The notes below the pieces were generated by a model that worked only from the letters and a program-made list of their open reading frames with translations, was not told the origin of the DNA and ran no database searches. DNA of 7,962 bases from Gammaproteobacteria bacterium. Lineage in GTDB: Bacteria > Pseudomonadota > Gammaproteobacteria > Enterobacterales > Alteromonadaceae. Below are positions 1 through 5,447 of this stretch, piece by piece (position 1 is the first letter of the stretch; each line of letters starts with the position of its first letter). The translations under genes were made by a program, and so were the position numbers. The DNA lies in assembly GCA_027484495.1 (NCBI GenBank), contig JAIXSW010000189.1, positions 1-7,962 of the forward strand, read 5' to 3'.

Positions 1-311
1 CGTGGGTCTGTCACCGCGTGCTGCAACTGTGCGGCCAGCCAGTCTGGTTTTAACGTCACGTTGATAAAACCTGGACCAGCGATTTCGACTTTATCCGCGA
101 GATCAGCCAATTCCAGTGCGTCGACCAGCTGCTGCGCTAAAGCACGCGGATTGGTTTTTAACAACTTAGCGGCAGCCATAGCGCCGTTAATCTGGTAATC
201 ACCAAATTCAACTTTAGTGCTTTGCGTCACCGCGGTATTGGTATCCGCCGGCAAACCGACTTTGATCATGGCAGCCTGCGTTTTCGCGGCCAATAACTGT
301 TTGATATTCAT
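1..311 (-). CDS. argS: arginyl-tRNA synthetase, N-terminal part (cut by window edge)
   Basis: ArgS charges tRNA-Arg with arginine in the cytoplasm, using ATP. Only the first 103 residues are present; the gene continues past the left edge. The visible part matches the N-terminal additional domain of bacterial ArgS, which contacts the D-loop of tRNA-Arg: it opens MNIKQLLAAK, has the conserved stretch VEFGDYQINGAMAAAK at about residues 34-49, and has IAGPGFINVTL at about 77-87. The catalytic HIGH and KMSKS motifs lie outside the window. The ATG has AGGA about 7 bases upstream. The gene starts 26 bases after the prfC stop on the same strand with no terminator between, so cotranscription with prfC is likely. 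Identity is recognised from the conserved N-terminal pattern; confidence is high although partial. Confidence 0.9.
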   Translation of the reverse strand, partial: MNIKQLLAAKTQAAMIKVGLPADTNTAVTQSTKVEFGDYQINGAMAAAKLLKTNPRALAQQLVDALELADLADKVEIAGPGFINVTLKPDWLAAQLQHAVTDP

Positions 312-337
312 TTTTAATCCTGTGTAAAACCTTGAAA

Positions 338-1936
338 TTAACCGGCGTGGGCGTGCTCACGGGTTTTGTGGAAACGGATCTTCGGATGCCGTTCCATCGC
401 CAGGTTCAGGTTCACCATCGTCGGGGCCAGGTAACTTAAGTTGTCACCGCCATCCAGTGCCAGATTGGTGCTGGCCTTGTTCTTAAATTCTTCCAACGCT
501 TTGCCATCTTCTGAATAGACCCAACGCGCCGTGCTGACGTTGACGCTTTCGTAAATCGCATCGACGTTGTATTCGGATTTTAACCGGTGCACGACCACAT
601 CAAATTGCAGCACACCGACGGCGCCGACGATCAGATCGTTGTTATCGAGCGGGCGGAACACCTGAACCGCGCCCTCTTCGGCCAGCTGTACCAGACCTTT
701 TAATAATTGTTTTTGTTTCAGCGGGTCACGCAGGCGGATCCGGCGGAATAATTCAGGCGCAAAGTTTGGAATACCGGTAAAGGTAAATTTCTCGCCAGAA
801 CTGAAAGTGTCACCGATTTGAATGGTGCCGTGGTTGTGTAAACCAATGATGTCGCCCGGAAATGCTTCTTCAACGTGTTCACGGTCGCCGGCGAGGAACG
901 TCAGCGCATGTGGCACCAGCACGTCTTTACCGATGCGAACGTGGTGCATTTTCATGCCTTTTTCGTACTTACCGGAACAGATACGTAAAAACGCCACGCG
1001 GTCGCGGTGTTTCGGGTCCATATTGGCCTGAATTTTAAACACAAACCCAGAGAAGCCTTCTTCTGTTGGTTCGACGGTACGGCCGGTGGTCGCACGGTGT
1101 TGCGGCGCCGGCGCCCAGTCAGTCAGGCCATCCAGCATGTGGTCCACACCGAAGTTACCAAGCGCAGTACCAAAGAATACCGGCGTCAATTCGCCTTTTA
1201 AAAACGCTTCGCGGTCAAACTCATGGCTGGCGCCCTGCACCAATTCCATTTGCTCACGCAGGTCGGCGGCAAAATAACCAATGCGGGCATCTAATTCAGG
1301 GTTGTTGATGCCTTTGATGATGTCGACGTCCTGAATGGTGTGGCCCATACCGGATTTGTAGAAAATCACTTCATCGCGCAGGATGTGATAGATACCCTTA
1401 AACTCTTTGCCCGAGCCAATAGGCCAGGTAATTGGTGCACAGGCAATTTTCAGTACGCTTTCCACTTCATCAAGCAAATCAATAGGATCGCGGATATCAC
1501 GGTCCATTTTGTTCATAAAAGTGATGATTGGCGTGTCGCGTAAACGGGTCACTTCCATCAGCTTGATGGTACGTTCTTCAACACCTTTGGCGCCGTCGAT
1601 CACCATCAGGCAGCTATCGACTGCAGTCAGCGTGCGGTAGGTATCTTCCGAGAAATCTTCGTGGCCTGGCGTATCAAGCAGGTTAACCAGGCAATCGGCA
1701 TACGGAAACTGCATCACAGAAGTGGTGACCGAGATGCCGCGTTCTTTTTCCATTTCCATCCAGTCAGACGTGGCGTACTGGCCGGATTTTTTACCTTTGA
1801 CGGTACCGGCTTTCTGGATCAACTGTCCGAATAACAGCACTTTTTCTGTAATGGTAGTTTTACCGGCGTCCGGGTGAGAGATGATCGCAAAGGTTCTGCG
1901 TATACTGACTTCTTGAAGAAATTCTGCGCTGGCCAT
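338..1936 (-). CDS. prfC: peptide chain release factor 3 (RF3)
   Basis: RF3 is a translational GTPase that removes RF1 and RF2 from the ribosome after peptide release. The 532-residue product is full length (E. coli RF3 is about 529) and aligns with it end to end. GTPase motifs are visible in order: P-loop SHPDAGKT at residues 20-27, switch I RGIS at 66-69, DTPGHEDF at 88-95 and NKMD at 142-145. Domain II follows (FKIQANMDPKHRDRVAF), then the RF3-type C-terminal domain (NNDLIVGAVGVLQFDVV). The ATG at 1936 gives an N-terminus equal in length to E. coli RF3, and no other ATG is near, although the Shine-Dalgarno is weak. A promoter with a perfect -10 and a hairpin leader lie upstream. argS follows 26 bases downstream. 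Confidence 0.97.
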   Translation of the reverse strand: MASAEFLQEVSIRRTFAIISHPDAGKTTITEKVLLFGQLIQKAGTVKGKKSGQYATSDWMEMEKERGISVTTSVMQFPYADCLVNLLDTPGHEDFSEDTYRTLTAVDSCLMVIDGAKGVEERTIKLMEVTRLRDTPIITFMNKMDRDIRDPIDLLDEVESVLKIACAPITWPIGSGKEFKGIYHILRDEVIFYKSGMGHTIQDVDIIKGINNPELDARIGYFAADLREQMELVQGASHEFDREAFLKGELTPVFFGTALGNFGVDHMLDGLTDWAPAPQHRATTGRTVEPTEEGFSGFVFKIQANMDPKHRDRVAFLRICSGKYEKGMKMHHVRIGKDVLVPHALTFLAGDREHVEEAFPGDIIGLHNHGTIQIGDTFSSGEKFTFTGIPNFAPELFRRIRLRDPLKQKQLLKGLVQLAEEGAVQVFRPLDNNDLIVGAVGVLQFDVVVHRLKSEYNVDAIYESVNVSTARWVYSEDGKALEEFKNKASTNLALDGGDNLSYLAPTMVNLNLAMERHPKIRFHKTREHAHAG

Positions 1937-1972
1937 GCCTGAGTGAGTTCCGAATATAAGCTTAATGGGCGG

Positions 1973-2011
1973 CCGGCTCTGAGGCAGTGTTGCACTGCAG
2001 CTGGAGTCCGG
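1973..2011 (-). promoter_or_regulatory. hairpin in the prfC 5' leader
   Basis: Read on the minus strand, GCAGTG (1998-1993), a CAA loop and CACTGC (1989-1984) form a perfect 6-bp stem. An outer helix of CCGG plus CTC (2011-2008, 2006-2004) pairs with GAG plus CCGG (1979-1973), leaving one bulged A and an internal loop. From the -10 position the transcript should start near 2020, so the hairpin would sit almost at the mRNA 5' end, about 37 bases before the prfC ATG. No U-tract follows, so it is not a typical intrinsic terminator. It may stabilise the message or control translation; that role is inferred. Confidence 0.5.
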
Positions 2012-2026
2012 CGAAAAATGGCGCCG

Positions 2027-2055
2027 ATTATAGCAGTAACCAGCGCGTTGGCGAA
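2027..2055 (-). promoter_or_regulatory. sigma-70 promoter for prfC (extended -10)
   Basis: On the minus strand there is a perfect TATAAT at 2032-2027, preceded by TGC, which makes an extended -10 element. A weak -35 match, TTCGCC (2055-2050), lies at 17-bp spacing. The bases just after the -10 are CGGCGCC, a GC-rich discriminator like that at the tRNA-Trp promoter in this window. Position and orientation suit prfC and argS. The extended -10 compensates for the poor -35. Confidence 0.7.
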
Positions 2056-2095
2056 GTACGAAAACCTGTCTGACCCGCCGGATTTCCCCCTGTTT

Positions 2096-3274
2096 TTATT
2101 GTACTGCCGGCAAAAACCATTGTGTCGCCAACTGCATCACAGCATTTTCCTGTGGCGTCACATCAGTAGTCTGATTATTGGCCATCAACAGCAAAGTCAA
2201 TTCCTGCTCCGGGATCGTCATGACAAACTGGCCGCCATAGCCCCATGCCAGTTGACCCGCCGGTTGATTATTCTGTTTGAACAACCACCAGCCATAACCA
2301 TATCCGCTGATGCTGAGCCCGGCAAAAATACGGCTGCGTGGCTGCTGCACACTCGCGCTATTCATTACGTAGGCCTGATTCAACACTTGCTGGCTACCCC
2401 AACGGCCCTGTTGCTGCCACAAAACTCCCAGTTTAGCCAGATCACGCGCGGTGAGTTCCAGACCGGCGCCGCCATTGTCATAACCATCTTTTAGTTTTTC
2501 CCAGCGAAAGTTACTAATGCCAAGCGGCATGAATAACACTTGCCGGGCGTAATCGCGGGTGGCCATCCCGGTTTGCTCGCTGAGGATCACCGACAACAAA
2601 TGAAAATTGGCTGAGTTATAGCGAAATTCTGTACCCGGTAGCTGCGTCTGCGCTTGCTCCAGCACATAGCGGGTTGGATCTGCCGACATCACCCACTGTT
2701 CAAAACCAGCCAGTGTACTTTCGTCCCAGGCAAATCCACTGCGCATACTGAGCAAATCCGCGACTGTGACCGGTGCTTTGCCATTCAACAGATTGCGATA
2801 GCGCTGTGGTAATAATTCATTGATCGGCTGTTGCAGACTCTGAATTTTGCCCTGACTGATCGCTGCCCCAATCAAATGACCGATCACAGTCTTGGTCACC
2901 GAGCGCAAATGCAATAAATCAGTCGATTTGCGGCCGCTGAAATAAGCCTCGCCGACTAACCGGCCACGGCGTAACACCAATACTGCATACAAACCTGGTG
3001 TGGAGCGTGCCGCACTGTACCCTTGTTCCAGCATCGACTCATTGAAGCCTTCAGCTACCGCAGTACTAACAGGAAAAGCCGGATTGTCGCTGGCGCGCCA
3101 TAAAATAGAGCCATTGACCGGGCTGCTACCGGCGCTGTCTGTCTGATCACTACCACCACAGGCACTGAGACAACAAAGCATCAGACACCACCCGCTGTAG
3201 CGTAAAAACAAAGCACAATTAGCTAAAGAGAGTTTACAATATCGACCAAAAAAGCTTTTGCAGATCAATTGCAT
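2096..3274 (-). CDS. beta-lactamase-fold serine hydrolase, predicted lipoprotein
   Basis: This is a serine hydrolase of the class C beta-lactamase/penicillin-binding-protein fold (Pfam PF00144 type). With the ATG at 3274 the product has 392 residues. The catalytic SxxK is SVTK at residues 125-128. The Tyr motif is YNS at about 219-221. The third motif region, usually KTG or HxG, is YGGQ at 346-349, as in esterase, peptidase or aminohexanoate-hydrolase relatives. The N-terminus is a long, Cys-rich signal sequence ending in a lipobox LSAC, with Cys39 as the likely lipidated residue. Gly follows it, so outer-membrane sorting is expected. A longer frame from a GTG at 3298 lacks a ribosome binding site, while the ATG has GGAGG. 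It lies 28 bases after rimI, in the position E. coli gives to yjjG. The substrate cannot be told from sequence, and true beta-lactamase activity is not implied. Confidence 0.85.
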   Translation of the reverse strand: MQLICKSFFGRYCKLSLANCALFLRYSGWCLMLCCLSACGGSDQTDSAGSSPVNGSILWRASDNPAFPVSTAVAEGFNESMLEQGYSAARSTPGLYAVLVLRRGRLVGEAYFSGRKSTDLLHLRSVTKTVIGHLIGAAISQGKIQSLQQPINELLPQRYRNLLNGKAPVTVADLLSMRSGFAWDESTLAGFEQWVMSADPTRYVLEQAQTQLPGTEFRYNSANFHLLSVILSEQTGMATRDYARQVLFMPLGISNFRWEKLKDGYDNGGAGLELTARDLAKLGVLWQQQGRWGSQQVLNQAYVMNSASVQQPRSRIFAGLSISGYGYGWWLFKQNNQPAGQLAWGYGGQFVMTIPEQELTLLLMANNQTTDVTPQENAVMQLATQWFLPAVQ

Positions 3275-3278
3275 AGGG

Positions 3279-3283
3279 CCTCC
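3279..3283 (-). promoter_or_regulatory. ribosome binding site deciding the hydrolase start
   Basis: GGAGG on the minus strand lies 4 bases before the ATG at 3274. No comparable site precedes the in-frame GTG at 3298. The spacing is slightly short but still favours the ATG, which also removes an uninformative 8-residue extension from the signal sequence. Confidence 0.65.
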
Positions 3284-3302
3284 GTGAATCAGGCCCACCG
3301 TT

Positions 3303-3758
3303 TCAGAGTGACGGCATCGCCAAAGACATGGCCATCAGAATAGCATCTTCTTTTCCACCGGGAGCTGGGTAGTATGCTGGTCTGACCCCAACTTGATGAA
3401 AGCCTTGCTGATGATATAGCGCTATCGCTTTGTGATTGGATGCACGAACTTCTAACCAGCAATCGGTCGCTTGCCGCCGCTCGGCTTCATCCAGAAAATG
3501 ACTTAACAGTGCTTTGCCAATCGCCTTGCCCTGCAGCTGCGGATGCACGGCAATATCAAACAAACTGGCTTCGCCAGCGACCAGCTCGCCGATATAGAAC
3601 CCAACCACCTGGTCATCTAGCAGCGCAACCGCATTAAAATAGCGTTCAGAAAAACTGCTCGAAAACGAAGATTCAGCCCAAGGATAAGCCGTGGCGGCTT
3701 GTTCTGTGGCCAGCATCGCCGGGATATCAGCCGGCGTGGCGCTGCGGATTTGGATCAT
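3303..3758 (-). CDS. rimI: ribosomal protein S18-alanine N-acetyltransferase
   Basis: RimI is a GNAT enzyme that acetylates the N-terminal alanine of ribosomal protein S18 using acetyl-CoA. The 151-residue product is close in length to E. coli RimI (148) and aligns along its whole length: EQAATAYPW, LFDIAVHP, WLEVRASN, AIALYHQQGF and the C-terminal YYPAPGGKEDAILMA. The catalytic residues known from Salmonella RimI, Glu103 and Tyr115, fall at exactly 103 and 115 here. One oddity is the acetyl-CoA pyrophosphate loop, which reads QGKAIG at about 76-81: Ala stands where the family motif Q/R-x-x-G-x-G/A usually has its first Gly. The start overlaps the upstream holD-like stop as ATGA, so translation is probably coupled. 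Confidence in identity is high. Confidence 0.94.
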   Translation of the reverse strand: MIQIRSATPADIPAMLATEQAATAYPWAESSFSSSFSERYFNAVALLDDQVVGFYIGELVAGEASLFDIAVHPQLQGKAIGKALLSHFLDEAERRQATDCWLEVRASNHKAIALYHQQGFHQVGVRPAYYPAPGGKEDAILMAMSLAMPSL

Positions 3759-4231
3759 GTTGGGTCCGTGTCGGTAGATATTTCAGTTGGTAACAACTGA
3801 ATCAGTTTGCGCCAGAGTTGCTTTTTGCTCTGCGCAGTAAAAAACTGCTGTGGAGGCGCGCTGAACAAACCAGCTTCGCTTAGATAAATCTCTGTGGTAC
3901 CAGCTTGATAAAACCATTGCGCCTGAACACCGGCTTGCTGCAAAACAACCCACATATCCTGCACCAGCGGCAAACTGGACTCAGCTGCGATCCACTGCGG
4001 AAGCACAGGTTCTGGCGACATGATCGCTGCAGGTGCAGATTGCACAGCTGTCTGATGCAAGGGCGCGGAGTCTTGCGCTGCAGGCACTATGATTTCAGGA
4101 GCGTGTTGAGGTGCCTGATAATCCGGCGCAGCCAGATTGCTTTGTAAAGGTTGGATTTTTAAATGCTGTAAGAACTGCAGTTGCAGCTCTGACATGGAAG
4201 ATGTGATGTTTTCTGTCACGTCTGGATTCAT
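3755..4231 (-). CDS. holD: DNA polymerase III psi subunit (HolD-like)
   Basis: Psi bridges the clamp loader to the chi subunit and, through chi, to SSB at the replication fork. The 158-residue product is poorly conserved, as is usual for HolD, but has three hallmarks. It has an N-terminal LQFLQHLKIQPLQ (about 18-30), like the E. coli segment WQLQQLGITQWSL. It has a C-terminal segment from WFYQAGTTEIYL to KKQLWRKLIQLL (about 106-147), resembling SWRLGTDEPLSLEG to ARAALWQQI of E. coli psi. And it sits immediately before rimI, as in E. coli. An Ala/Pro/Gln-rich stretch at about 35-80 looks like a flexible linker and accounts for the extra length. The ATG at 4231 has AAGG upstream. A longer frame starting at 4294 runs through the tRNA gene and is rejected. 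Its last bases overlap rimI (ATGA). Context carries part of this call. Confidence 0.78.
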   Translation of the reverse strand: MNPDVTENITSSMSELQLQFLQHLKIQPLQSNLAAPDYQAPQHAPEIIVPAAQDSAPLHQTAVQSAPAAIMSPEPVLPQWIAAESSLPLVQDMWVVLQQAGVQAQWFYQAGTTEIYLSEAGLFSAPPQQFFTAQSKKQLWRKLIQLLPTEISTDTDPT

Positions 4232-4264
4232 CTCAGTACCTTTTTGGGTCTTGCCTGAGAGAAT

Positions 4265-4341
4265 TGGCAGGGGCAGAGGGATTCGAACCCCCAACCATCG
4301 GTTTTGGAGACCGCTGTTCTACCAATTGGAACTATGCCCCT
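4265..4341 (-). tRNA. tRNA-Trp (anticodon CCA)
   Basis: This 77-base cloverleaf ends in an encoded CCA (4267-4265). The acceptor stem AGGGGCA pairs with TGCCCCT over all seven pairs. The D stem is GTTC/GAAC with loop CAATTGGTA. The anticodon loop is CTCCAAA, giving anticodon CCA for tryptophan. The T stem GGGGG/CCCTC closes TTCGAAT, with one G-T pair. Discriminator base 73 is G, as in bacterial tRNA-Trp. Anticodon stem pair 27-43 is a G-A mismatch; the other four pairs are good. The sequence is very close to E. coli tRNA-Trp. It lies 33 bases before the holD start on the same strand. Confidence 0.97.
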
Positions 4342-4355
4342 GTGATTGAGGCGCC

Positions 4356-4383
4356 ATTATACAAAAGGAGTTTCAAAGGTAAA
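4356..4383 (-). promoter_or_regulatory. strong sigma-70 promoter for tRNA-Trp and probably holD-rimI
   Basis: On the minus strand TTTACC (4383-4378) and a perfect TATAAT (4361-4356) are separated by 16 bp. GGCGCC follows the -10 directly, a GC-rich discriminator typical of stable-RNA promoters that respond to ppGpp. The tRNA 5' end is 14 bases after the -10, leaving a leader of about 7 bases. A/T-rich sequence upstream of the -35 could serve as an UP element. No other promoter is obvious in the 33 bases between the tRNA and holD. Confidence 0.8.
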
Positions 4384-4515
4384 GCAAAAATCTCAGACAA
4401 AGCAATCAATTGCACATTATTCAGTCAAGATGCCGATTATTACTGCAGCTTTTGCCGTTGTGTTGCGCTATGTGCAAAGTTGCTTGAGTAAAAAAGATGC
4501 AAGGAGGCAGCGACT

Positions 4516-4581
4516 TTGTTAGCATCACGCGCCGCGAAACAACGTAAGTTGCAGTTCCGCAAAACAGCGACTACAACTTAA
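4516..4581 (+). CDS. possible 21-residue basic leader peptide (TTG start)
   Basis: A perfect Shine-Dalgarno, AAGGAGG at 4501-4507, stands 8 bases before a TTG that opens a 21-codon frame ending with TAA at 4579-4581. The predicted peptide is MLASRAAKQRKLQFRKTATTT: six Lys/Arg and no acidic residue. An in-frame TAA at 4489 leaves no upstream ATG, so TTG would be the only start near this site. The frame overlaps a hairpin (4543-4583) and stops 34 bases before the receiver gene. It could be a regulatory leader peptide, or the AAGGAGG may be chance. I recognise no family. Confidence is low. Confidence 0.22.
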   Translation: MLASRAAKQRKLQFRKTATTT

Positions 4582-4583
4582 CG
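4543..4583 (+). repeat. imperfect inverted repeat upstream of the receiver gene
   Basis: TAAGTTG (4545-4551) pairs with CAACTTA (4574-4580), and AGTT (4553-4556) pairs with GACT (4569-4572) using one G-T pair. A single C-A mismatch separates the two helices. The outer CG/CG pairs continue beyond one bulged A, and the loop has 12 bases. No T-run follows, so this is not an intrinsic terminator. It lies 33 bases before the receiver ATG and may be a leader RNA structure or an operator. Confidence 0.4.
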
Positions 4584-4615
4584 CAGCAGGATGTAACACA
4601 ACAAAGGATGTTTGC

Positions 4616-5002
4616 ATGAAATTGACCGATTATTCAGTACTAATCATCGACGATGTACCTTCAGTCCGCGAATATCTGCGTCAGACGCTGATGTTACTTG
4701 GTATCACTCATGTCAGTGAGGCTGCAAATGGCAGCGTTGGTATCAGTAGCTATACCAAACAACATCAGGATGTTGTTTTTCTGGATATAGAACTGCCAGA
4801 TTGCGATGGCAAAACTTTATTACGCCAGCTCAAAGAAATAAACCCGAATGCGAACGTCGTGATCATGACCGCCCACAGCACTGTCGAGAATGTGCAGCAA
4901 AGTATTCTGGCGGGTGCTTGCGGATTTATTGCCAAACCTTTTTCAGCAAAAAAAATAGAATCCGTATTGGTGAAATGTCAGAAAAAAAGCCTGACCGCCT
5001 AA
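4616..5002 (+). CDS. stand-alone CheY-like response regulator receiver
   Basis: This 128-residue protein is a single phosphoacceptor receiver domain with no output domain. The signature residues are all present: acidic pair Asp12-Asp13, phosphorylated Asp57 (VVFLDIELPD), Thr85 in VIMTAHS, and Lys107 in the KPF motif. Length and spacing match CheY. The helix after the KPF motif (AKKIESVLVKCQKK) is short and basic. A cytoplasmic signalling or phosphotransfer role is expected, but no histidine kinase or chemotaxis gene is in the window, so the partner and pathway are unknown. The ATG is preceded by AAGGA about 7 bases upstream. The gene converges on the HopJ-family gene, 26 bases away. It could act by protein-protein contact, as CheY does, or as part of a phosphorelay. 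Confidence 0.92.
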   Translation: MKLTDYSVLIIDDVPSVREYLRQTLMLLGITHVSEAANGSVGISSYTKQHQDVVFLDIELPDCDGKTLLRQLKEINPNANVVIMTAHSTVENVQQSILAGACGFIAKPFSAKKIESVLVKCQKKSLTA

Positions 5003-5028
5003 ATTTCGATCGGGCAGCAGAACGACCT

Positions 5029-5373
5029 TCAGGCCTTTCCGCTTAAAGGCGTGCCGTGAAATTCAACACCGTCCCAGCCCGTGCGCATAAAATTGCGGAT
5101 ATTGGCGTGATTGGTACCTTTGACATCAGGCAGCACTTCCAGCCGGTAAAAATCGCCAAACAACTGCAATGTTTGAGGTTCTGATAACTGGTGCAGCAGG
5201 GCAAACGCCAGGATCTTGCAAGAACCATTGTTCTCCCCCGCCGCATTGCTGTGTTCGCCATTCTGAAACGCTGTCGGCGTGAAATCGTACAAAGCATCAA
5301 TTAACGCAATGGTTTGCTGGAAGCTGATGCTATCCGGCTCGGTACTTAACTGTCGAAAAAATGTTTCCAGCAT
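5029..5373 (-). CDS. HopJ type III effector family protein, role unknown
   Basis: The 114-residue product matches the HopJ family (Pfam PF08888 type). The run of conserved features is FTPTAFQNGEHSNAAG (31-46), GENNGSCKILAFALL (46-60), LSEPQTLQLFGDFYR (63-77) and NIRNFMRTGWDGVEF (91-105). The family is named after a Pseudomonas syringae secreted effector, but close relatives are widespread in free-living marine and freshwater gammaproteobacteria, where no effector role is shown. No signal peptide, membrane segment or type III genes are visible here, so a cytoplasmic housekeeping or stress role is at least as likely. The ATG at 5373 has only a weak AGGCG upstream. It converges with the receiver gene and diverges from the EF-hand gene, and is probably monocistronic. 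Confidence 0.87.
   Translation of the reverse strand: MLETFFRQLSTEPDSISFQQTIALIDALYDFTPTAFQNGEHSNAAGENNGSCKILAFALLHQLSEPQTLQLFGDFYRLEVLPDVKGTNHANIRNFMRTGWDGVEFHGTPLSGKA
5033..5050. repeat. 6-bp inverted repeat at the convergent gene ends
   Basis: GCCTTT (5033-5038) and AAAGGC (5045-5050) form a perfect stem with a 6-base loop, inside the last codons of the HopJ-family gene and 31 bases past the receiver stop. Its position between convergent genes suits a transcription stop. Neither strand has a T-run after it, so it is at most a weak or Rho-assisted terminator. Confidence 0.25.
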
Positions 5374-5389
5374 AAAATCGCCTAAAGTT

Positions 5390-5417
5390 TGATCGAATCC
5401 TGCCGATTACGCGATCA
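5390..5417. repeat. inverted repeat in the divergent intergenic region
   Basis: TGATCG (5390-5395) and CGATCA (5412-5417) are perfect inverted copies 16 bases apart. They lie in the 74-base gap between the divergent HopJ-family and EF-hand genes. This is a plausible operator position, but a 6-bp arm is weak evidence. I see no convincing -35/-10 pair in this gap on either strand. Confidence 0.25.
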
Positions 5418-5447
5418 GCAATCCATCACTTCCGATGGGAGGATCCA

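Noticed and set aside
1943..2494. 183-residue plus-strand frame
   Set aside because: It runs antisense to the hydrolase gene and through the prfC promoter; the encoded sequence resembles no family, while the minus strand has full catalytic motifs.
4232..4294. N-terminal extension of the holD-like frame (MGVRIPLPLP...)
   Set aside because: It is translated from the T-arm side of the tRNA gene; the ATG at 4231 with AAGG is the realistic start.
4402..4413. GCAAT-CA-ATTGC inverted repeat upstream of the tRNA-Trp -35
   Set aside because: The arms are only 5 bp; it may be an operator, but A/T-rich upstream sequence gives such repeats by chance.
4413..4439. Possible sigma-28 (FliA) promoter for the receiver gene: GCCGATTA at 4432-4439
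   Set aside because: The -10 is a near match to GCCGATAA, but the -35 at the right spacing is CACA rather than TAAA, and it lies about 180 bases from the ATG. Too weak to call.
4264..4491. Plus-strand 75-residue frame beginning MAGAEGFEPPT
   Set aside because: It is the antisense of tRNA-Trp; this peptide start is a well-known annotation artefact over tRNA genes.
4508..4572. 8-base direct repeat CAGCGACT at 4508-4515 and 4565-4572
   Set aside because: One 8-mer pair in a region this size is not surprising, and it does not match an attachment site or a mobile-element footprint.
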